Shown here piece by piece: positions 6,576 to 12,935 of a stretch of DNA of 12,935 nucleotides. The notes below the pieces were generated by a model. The model worked only from the letters and a program-made list of their open reading frames with translations. It ran no database searches and had not been told where the DNA came from. The position numbers were made by a program, and so were the translations under genes. Each line of letters begins with the position of its first letter. Position 1 is the first letter of the stretch. Origin of the DNA: Monoraphidium neglectum (lineage: Eukaryota; Chlorophyta; Chlorophyceae; Sphaeropleales; Selenastraceae); NCBI RefSeq assembly GCF_000611645.1, contig NW_014012115.1:1-12935 (forward strand). The letters run 5' to 3'.

Positions 6576-9000
6576 ATGCGCATCGAGCCGTTTGCTGTGG
6601 AGCGCTGGATGGACGCGCATGAGACCGCCTGCACCTTCAACTGCGCTGAGACCTGCGTCGACTCTGTGACACTGGAGGAGCTGATGCGGCTGGCGGGGGA
6701 GGCGCCGGAGGCCCTGGCAGCGCGGCTGCTGCCGCTTAAGCTTAGGTGCATACTTGTCTAATTAGGGGGGGGGGGGCATAGAGGTTCCACCCGCCTGGGC
6801 TTCCGCAATGGGGGTGGCTTGGATGCGGTGCGTGCCGCTCGCAATTTGTCAGCCGTTTGATGTCACACCCTCTGCCATGACGGACGTACACGGCTCGCGC
6901 TCTGCAGCTACGGCGAGATCCCCGGATCGCAGGAGGTGCGCTGCGCCATCGCCAGCCTGTACCCTGGTCGCGGTGAGGGGCTGGTCCCAGTGACGGGCTG
7001 GTCGGGGTGAGGGGCTGATCGCGGCCTGCCCGGGCCTGTTGAGGGCGGGCATCCAGGAATGTCAGGGCGTGCAAATCGAAATCAGGAAGCTGGAGACAGA
7101 GCGTGGCATGTGTAACCCTGCTGACTGACCCCAACGCACGCCTCATGCCCATGGTCCCCCATCCAAGCCTCATGACAAACTACCTCATTGCAACCCCCCA
7201 CCACCACCCTACCCCTCGCTCCCCACCCCACCCCAAGGCGCCAGCGATGTACTGGTGACCCACGGAGCCATCGGCGCCAACCACCTGCTCTACTCCGCCC
7301 TGGTGGGCCCGGGTGACGAGGTGGTGGCGCTGGTGCCAAACTACCAGCAGCACACCGCCATACCAGAGGCCCTGGGGGCCGTCGTGAGGCGCCTGCCCCT
7401 GCGGCGCGAGGACGGCTACCTGCCAGACCTCGGCGCACTGGCCGCCCTCGTCACGCCGAGCACGCGCGTCATCTGGTGCGGGGCGGCGGCACACCCCGCC
7501 ACCTGGGGACGGAGTGGTGGAGGGACAGAGGCGCGCGGAGAGGTGGCAGCTGCGCACGCGCCTACATTGTTTCCGGCTACCCTGCCCCGTCTCGCTCACT
7601 CCATGTGCGCTGGCTGCTCCACCCTCGCCCCCATGCGTGCCGTGCGGCGCAGCTACTCCAACCCCAACAACCCGACCGGCGCGCTGATGGATGCGGCCAC
7701 GCAGCGCGCGATCCTGCGTATTGCTGCGGAGCGTGGTGGGCCCCGGTGCTACGTCCTAGCTGACGAGGTGGGCGCGGCGGTGGCAAGCCGTTGCCGGTTC
7801 ACACCCTGCCCCCAAGTGCCCGCCTGCACCACCCTGGCTGCCCTTTTGGCGCGTGGCAGCCCGCGTGCCCAACACCGTGAGGAGGACACAAGAAGCGGCG
7901 CCGCCAGCGTGGTGGCGTCCGAGCTGGGGGTCCCATTGCGCTGCCTCATGCGTGGGCGCCTTGGCTGCATCGCCTGCAGGCCCGGTGTGTCACCCCGCAC
8001 ACCCCCCCATTCCTCCGCCTCGATCACACGGCCCCACCACCACCACCACCACCACCACCACCACCATCACCACCCACCACGCCCAGGTGTACCGCGGGAT
8101 TGACCAGCAGGGTGACGACCTGGGGGAGTCTGTGGCGACGATTGACCCGCGGCGGGGTGTGTCGGTCAGCAGCATGAGCAAGGCGTTTGCGATGGCGGGC
8201 GTGCGGCTGGGCTGGGTGGTGGGGCCGCCAGAGGTCCTGCGGGAGGTGAGGGGCGACACTCTTGGGGTGTTGAGGGGAGGGGGGGAGGTTGGGGACGGCA
8301 GGCGGGAGGGCAGGGTAGGGTCTTCCTTGCTCCTCTTGCTCCTCTCTGGTCTCAATGTTGCACGGCCTGTGGCTGCACCTGCACCTGTGCAGCTATAAAC
8401 AGCTTCATCCATCGGATTGCACGGGCAGGGGCAGCTGGTTGGTTGGTTTTGTCACCAGCGCGTGGCTGCCCGCTGCCTGTCGGCTGGATCACTGCTGTCT
8501 GAGCAGCAATCGGGTTTCTGCACCGGCGAGCCCGTACTGCTTCATGTGTCCTTGCTGGGTGAGCCACGCCGTTCCTGGGGGCTGCGCATGCAACGCAGGT
8601 GATGACGCACCGTGACTACAGCACCATATCAGTGGGCGTGGTGGACGACACGCTGGCAGCCCTGGCCCTGGGGCCGCGCTGCCTGGGCCCGCTGCTGGCG
8701 CGCAACCGTGCGGTGGTGCGGTCCAACGCCGCGCTGCTGGACGGCTTTGTGGCGCGCCATGCGGGGCGCGTGTCGTGGGTGCGGCCGGGTGGGGGCACTG
8801 TGGCCCTGCTGCACTATGACCTGCCCGGTCAGCTGAGCTCTGAGGAGCTGTGCACGCGGTTGCTCCAGGAGACCGGCGTGCTGCTCGTGCCAGGCTCCAC
8901 GTTTGGGGTGGAAGGCGCCGTGCGCGTAGGGTTCGGCAACACCACGGAAGCGCTGCGAGCGGGCCTCGCCGCGCTGTCGCGCTTCTTGGAGGCGGCCTGA
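6576..9000 (+). CDS. Class I/II PLP aminotransferase, capreomycidine synthase (VioD)-like
   Basis: Predicted pyridoxal-phosphate enzyme of fold type I. Six exons: 6576-6745, 6908-6972, 7238-7475, 7653-7767, 8087-8245 and 8599-9000. Phases join cleanly to 382 residues plus TGA, a normal length for the family. The N-terminus MRIEPFAVERWMDAHE and the FNCAETCVDSVTLEEL stretch resemble bacterial VioD/MppP-type proteins that act on arginine derivatives, as does PNYQQHTAIPEALGA in exon 3. Fold-type I landmarks are GAIGANHLLYSAL (cofactor phosphate region), SNPNNPTG at 160-167, DEVY with Asp195 and Tyr198, the Schiff-base Lys228 in SMSKAFAMAG, and Arg358 in VRVGFGN, the expected substrate-carboxylate arginine. 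All catalytic residues are present, so the enzyme should be active. The ATG at 6576 is the first in frame and opens the conserved N-terminus. No targeting peptide is evident, so it is probably cytosolic. Substrate is unknown; an ordinary amino-acid aminotransferase is possible. Confidence 0.88.
8034..8080 (+). repeat. CAC/CCA trinucleotide repeat, aminotransferase intron 4
   Basis: About fifteen CAC units with one CAT interruption sit directly before the acceptor GCCCAG at 8081-8086. The tract forms the region upstream of the 3' splice site. It is noncoding: the exon joint DE-VYRG across this intron restores the conserved aminotransferase motif. Confidence 0.85.
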
Positions 9001-9163
9001 ACCCTCTGAATCACGACAAACAACTTTGCTATGAGCATACAACGGCCTGCTGCATAATGCCGCGCGCTAGCCTACTAGGTGCTCGTGTAGGAGCTTATCA
9101 AGTCCCATAACGCAGGCCATTGCAACTTGCAGTCTGGGAAATTGTGACGCATGTGTCTCGTTA

Positions 9164-9168
9164 TTACA
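9164..9168 (-). terminator. TGTAA, candidate polyadenylation signal for the glycosyltransferase transcript
   Basis: TGTAA is the common polyadenylation signal in Chlamydomonas-type algae. This copy lies about 750 bp downstream of the glycosyltransferase stop. If used, it gives a long 3' UTR that overlaps the 3' end of the convergent aminotransferase gene. A 5 bp match can be chance. Confidence 0.3.
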
Positions 9169-9722
9169 CGGGTCTTGCGTGCGCCGCACAAGGCCATGAG
9201 GCTGGAATCTGGCTAATGGGCAGTCGTTACTGCTTGCTGGGTGCATGCTTGTTGCAAGACAGCCTGGGCCGCAGGAAAGGTCAACGCGCCAACGAAACAG
9301 CAACTTGGGTCGACTTGAGCAACTGGCAGGCGATTCAACATCATGGAACATGGTGTTGTGAGCCTCAGAGTGAGCATGCGGGCCCCTCTTACTCGGGACC
9401 CAGGGTGCTGGGGGGCGGCCCTGCAGCCCAATTCTGACGCAAGTCCTCCAGCACTACCTCACTGGCTGGCCTTGGCAACAGGCCGCACAGCCGGTACAAC
9501 CAGCGTCTAGACGAATGCACCTGTGACGGCAACAGGCGGCGGCAACTGAGCACTTTGCAATGCACCCGTGCGCCAGTGAGGGAAATCGTGGGGGGAAGAC
9601 GGGTGGCTGCTGTGTAGATAAAGAATCCCAGTGGGCTGCACGTGGCTCACGCCATTGTCGGCCGATTGCATGGGCCGCCGACGGAGAATTGGCGAGCAAC
9701 GGCGGCTGCGGCGTGATCCTTT

Positions 9723-9761
9723 TACTGGACGTGGCTGCATGCCTTCGGCATGGGCCCAGTA
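9723..9761. other. Two-helix stem-loop in the convergent 3' region
   Basis: An inner perfect stem, CATGCC (9738-9743) with GGCATG (9747-9752), closes a 3 nt loop. An outer stem, TACTGG (9723-9728) with CCAGTA (9756-9761), encloses it. It would fold on either strand's transcript and lies about 160 bp past the glycosyltransferase stop. It could be a 3' UTR structural element. Confidence 0.4.
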
Positions 9762-9919
9762 GCAGGATGACGACAGGCTGGGCAGGAAGCTGCCAAGAAG
9801 GCCGCCCAACACCATGCTGCAGGCGGTGCAAGCAGTGCTGTGCCCCGCGCTTAGTCCTGGCCTGACTGCTGCTCCTGTGGCTGCTGCTCTTGCTCCTCTT
9901 TTGATTTCTGCTGCAACTC

Positions 9920-10075
9920 TTACTTCTGTTTCTGCTTCTGCTGCTGCTTCTGCTGCTGCTTCTGCTGCTGCTTCTGCTGCTGCTGCTGCTGCTGCCGCGG
10001 CTGCCGCGGCTGCTGCTGCTGCTGCTGCTGCTCCTGCTGCTGCTGCTCCTCCTCCTCGTTTTCCTGCTGCTGCTT
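9920..10075 (-). repeat. CAG-type coding repeat: polyglutamine and KQQQ units
   Basis: In the last glycosyltransferase exon the frame encodes an E/Q mixture, then Gln runs with PRQ interruptions, and finally tandem KQQQ units ending KQKQK before the stop. The 12 bp unit TTCTGCTGCTGC on the plus strand underlies the KQQQ repeats. The opposite strand reads as a long polyalanine frame, which is an artefact of the triplets. Confidence 0.85.
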
Positions 10076-12188
10076 GCGGGGCACGCTTGCCTTGCCCGCT
10101 TTCCCGCCCGCCCGCTTTCGCTCCTTCCGCGCCGCCGACCGCTCCACGGCCCCCTCCACCGCCGCCCGCCGCCGCGCCAGCCGGGCCCGCAGCTCCCGCA
10201 GCCGCTGGTAAAACTCCGCCTTCTCACGAAGGTAGGCCCGCTGCGCCGCCGCGCTGCGCGCCTCCCGGTCGGCGCGCCGCAGCCGCAGCGCGCGCTCCAC
10301 GCCGTCGCAGATGATGGCTGGGGAGAGGAACGCGTTGATGTCCCCGTGGCGGCGCAGCGCCTGCTCCGGGTAGGATGAGGTGCGCTCGGGGTCCACCAGC
10401 AGGCCGCTGCGGGGCGTGACGAGCTCGTTCATGGGGGGGTGGTTGGTGGAGATGATGAGGGCCCCGGCCGCCCGCGCCTCGTTGATGTAGTGGCCAAACC
10501 CTGGGAGGAGGGGTGCGAGGGGGGGCGGGGCGTGTTGCTTGGGTGGCTATCTGGATTTGGGAAGAGCAGGACGGGTGTCCTAAGGGGGGTTGAGGGTGCG
10601 GGGCGATTGCAGGGAGCGGGAGAGGGTGGGGAGCGGGTGCAGTCGCCCAGGGGCTGGAGGACGGCTGCTCGCCTTTGCCACTGCGCAACTAAGGGAGCAG
10701 GCGCGGCCCACGGGCCGCGGCCTGTCGCAGGGCAGCTGCGCGTCACCCCACCTTCTCGCTCGCTGGCACAGACGTGCACTGGCATGCGGGCCTGAAGGTT
10801 GCGTATGTCCTGGAATGATATGTGGCGCGTCTGAGACTTGCTGGCGGCCGCCGTGACCTGAAGGGGGGGTCCCGGGAAGGGCGGCGCGGGTCAGGATGCC
10901 GACAACCATGGAAGGGCAGCGGTGGCGGGCAGGGGGAGGGGATCCCTGATCAAGCAGTTCCAGAGCAAACCCCATGCCTGAGGACTCGTGTGAGACTCTG
11001 AGGTCCGCGCTAACTTGCCCCCCCAAAAGTAGCCCCACCGCCTAAAGAGGCGCAGCCCCTCCCCCTCCATCCCGGGCCCCCAGGCTCTGGGGCCGCACCT
11101 TGGGGTAGACCACCACGTTGCTGGCGTTGACGACGGCCCGCACCTCGTCCAGGGTGAAGCGCCCCACCACGTGCAGCGTCGGGAACTCGGGGTGCTCCCC
11201 CCAGCACTCCAGCAGCTGCCCCGTGTGCTTGAGGCCGGACTTGCCCTTCACATGGAGGACCCCGCCCTGTTGGAGGGGGACAGGAGGGGGTGGGACGGGG
11301 GGTTGCGCGCGTTTCGGGGGTTTGTGTCCTCATGATTCGCGATGGGGGGAGGGCTACGGTCGCTCGGTGGGGCCTGGCCGTTAGGCCTGCCTGTGCAGGG
11401 CGGCCATGGACGAATCCAAGAGGCCAGCAGCAGCCTCTGCATCCGCACAAGGCTCGCGCCTCTCACTGCAAACTCCAGTGCCTGGCACCGCGTGCCATCT
11501 ATGGAGGAACAGGACGTGCGCAGGGGCTGAGGCTGCACCCCCTCACTGCTCCTGCCCGCCAGGCACAGCCAGCCCCCGCACCTGCTCCCGGCTGACTCCC
11601 GGCGGCAAGTCCACCGTGGGGTCGCTGGAGGAGTGGCCCATCATGATGACGTCAGCGCCCCACTTCTTCTCGGCCACGTGGGCGCGCACCAGCATCGCGC
11701 AGAAACGCGTCTTGCACAAAAACAGCCCGATGCGTGCATGCTGCGCTTCGTCGGCCGTCCACATGTGCTCGCTGTTGAGGAGCTGCATGTGCAGCACGCC
11801 GGCCTGCCGGGTGAGGAACTCCTTGTACATGGTCTCATGCTGCAGCCGCGCGGTGCGGGCGCCGCAGGCCGCGTCGTAGCGCTTCCAGTCGCGCGGGAAG
11901 GGCAGGATGCGGCCGCCTGCGTGCATCGCGTACAGCGCCACGTCCGTGCAGGTGCCAACGCCGCGCTCCGTGGAGCGTAGCATGATGTCCTGCGGCGGTG
12001 GTAGTGCGTGTCGGGGTGTGTGTGTGTGTGGGGGGATAAGTGTGTGTATGAACGGGAGGTTTGTGTGTGTGGGGATGTGTATTTGATCTTCATGGGAGTG
12101 TATGTGTGTAATGGCGTGGGGATGTGTGTTTGTGTGTTTGTGGCAATGCTTTTGTAAGGATGTGGAAGTGTGTATGTGTGGCATGGGC

Positions 12189-12229
<41 letters not shown>

Positions 12230-12700
12230 TTGGGGTGTGTGCATGTGGGGTTGAGTGTGTTTGTAGGGGTGCAGCGCTGTCGTGCGGCGGGGGGGATGGT
12301 TGAGACGGCTGCAAAGCTGTGCTCAGGAGGGTCAATTCAAGCCTAGTGCAAGCAATGTGCGCGCTAGAAGCCACTTGTGCAAGCCCTTTTTCTGCATGGG
12401 CGGCGTGAGCATCGTGTGCGTTGTGCGCGTGCTTGCGCCGCTAGCCAAGCCAGTGGGCGTGCGTGTGATGTCATGGGGTGGGGTGGCGCCCCTGGAGGGC
12501 TGCGGCCTGCCCGATGTTGCTCTGCCCGGCTGCCAACGCAGCTGAGGTGATGAGGCACTCACCATAAGGGGACACTGCCTGCATGATGGGGCGGGCGGAT
12601 GCAGCGAAAGAGGGGGACGGGGTGTCGGTGCAGGCGGGAAGACGTGCAGCAGCTGTCCGGGTTTGTGGGATAGCCGCGGTCTTTGGGCTGTTGGCGTCAT
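9920..12700 (-). CDS. GT-B fold glycosyltransferase (GT4-like) with C-terminal coiled-coil and polyQ tail
   Basis: Predicted retaining glycosyltransferase; donor and acceptor sugars are unknown. Solid minus-strand exons are 11989-11582, 11266-11099, 10830-10752 and 10500-9920 (TAA at 9922-9920), together 411 residues. A tentative first exon, 12700-12563, adds a Pro-rich 46 residues. The N-terminal domain includes GTCTDVALYAMHAGGRILPF, LLNSEHMW and LFLCKTRFCAML, then a linker GHSSSDPT. The C-terminal domain starts LHVKGKSGLKHTGQLLECW and carries NVVVYPK, VHVCASEREGFGHYINEA and ALIISTNHPPMNELV. The EX7E pair typical of retaining GT-B enzymes spans the exon 4/5 joint (ERE-GFGHYINE), where a split Gly codon is restored. 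After the catalytic fold comes a basic, Arg/Ala/Glu-rich helical stretch, then an E-rich and Gln-rich tail. No signal peptide or membrane segment is seen, so it may be cytosolic. It faces the aminotransferase gene tail to tail. Confidence 0.8.
12004..12262. repeat. TG-rich microsatellite, first glycosyltransferase intron
   Basis: A degenerate TG-rich region with a pure TG run at 12192-12226 (about 17 units). It occupies roughly half of the 573 bp intron 11990-12562. On the glycosyltransferase transcript it reads as CA repeats leading up to the acceptor CCGCAG. Confidence 0.85.
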
Positions 12701-12935
12701 AACCGGCCGTCACGTTTGTGGGCAATTCAAATGCAGTGCTAAGACAAGAATGCCGTCGAGGATACGTCCTAAAACTGACAGAAAAGGTTTGTGAGCAGGC
12801 CGGCTGCTGGGAAGCCCCCAGCGTGCTCTGGGAGCGAAACCTCGGCGAAACGCGCGCATTGCACGGCGTGCCTCGCCCTCGCCCTCCCTCCCCCCCCTTG
12901 GATGCGCCCCCACCCCGGCCCCCCTGCACCCACGT
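12701..12935. other. Right flank, no gene recognised
   Basis: Upstream of the tentative first glycosyltransferase exon. It is GC-rich at the far right with C and G runs, and less GC-rich at about 12700-12800. Open frames here show no domain. It may hold the glycosyltransferase promoter or 5' UTR, or a further upstream exon beyond the window. Confidence 0.4.

Larger units (their letters stand above)
9001..9919. other. Convergent 3' region between aminotransferase and glycosyltransferase genes
   Basis: About 0.9 kb separates two tail-to-tail stop codons, so it should hold both 3' UTRs. No open frame here has a recognisable domain. Reading both strands for the green-algal polyadenylation signal TGTAA, I found only one copy, on the minus strand at 9168-9164. 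No clear signal was found on the plus strand. Confidence 0.55.

Noticed and set aside
8034..8080. Polyhistidine-encoding frame, possible metal-binding tract
   Set aside because: It lies in an intron of the aminotransferase. The conserved DEVY motif is restored only when the tract is spliced out.
9814..10314. 166-codon polyalanine frame on the plus strand
   Set aside because: It is the complement of the CAG-type polyQ coding repeat of the glycosyltransferase. The minus frame continues from a clear GT-B domain.

Overview
The window looks like nuclear DNA of a volvocine or other Chlamydomonas-like green alga. It is GC-rich, and every gene is split by spliceosomal introns. All 18 donors I could place inside the three gene models begin GTG (GTGAGG, GTGCGG, GTGGGG and so on). 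The introns are loaded with TG/CA, GA, CTG and CCA microsatellites, and one protein ends in a long polyglutamine tract. There are no operons, ribosome binding sites, CRISPR arrays or insertion sequences. The species is an inference. The exon models come from reading splice sites and checking that intron phases add up; no search was run.

Layout. (1) Positions 1-4651, minus strand: 5' and central part of a TRPV-like cation channel gene. Ten exons are visible. They encode six ankyrin repeats, the linker and pre-S1 helix, S1 and most of S2. The pore half (S3-S6) would lie beyond the left edge. (2) Positions 4652-6575: a roughly 1.9 kb head-to-head intergenic region with lower GC, three inverted CCAAT boxes, a TATA-like site and two short palindromes. 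(3) Positions 6576-9000, plus strand: a complete six-exon gene for a 382-residue class I/II PLP aminotransferase. Its best family resemblance is to the bacterial capreomycidine synthase (VioD)/arginine-modifying group. (4) Positions 9001-9919: convergent 3' region. (5) Positions 9920-12700, minus strand: a GT-B glycosyltransferase with the EX7E signature and a C-terminal coiled-coil/polyQ extension. The core exons are solid; the first exon is tentative. (6) Positions 12701-12935: upstream flank with no gene seen.

The three genes show no obvious common pathway. A mechanosensory or flagellar-type channel, an amino-acid-modifying PLP enzyme and a sugar transferase sit side by side as is normal in a eukaryotic genome. 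The most interesting points are: the secondary-metabolism-like aminotransferase in an intron-rich algal locus; splice sites that lie in or beside microsatellites in the channel gene, where complementary CA and UG tracts in different introns bracket internal exons; unusual C-tract/A-tract acceptors; and the polyQ tail on the glycosyltransferase.
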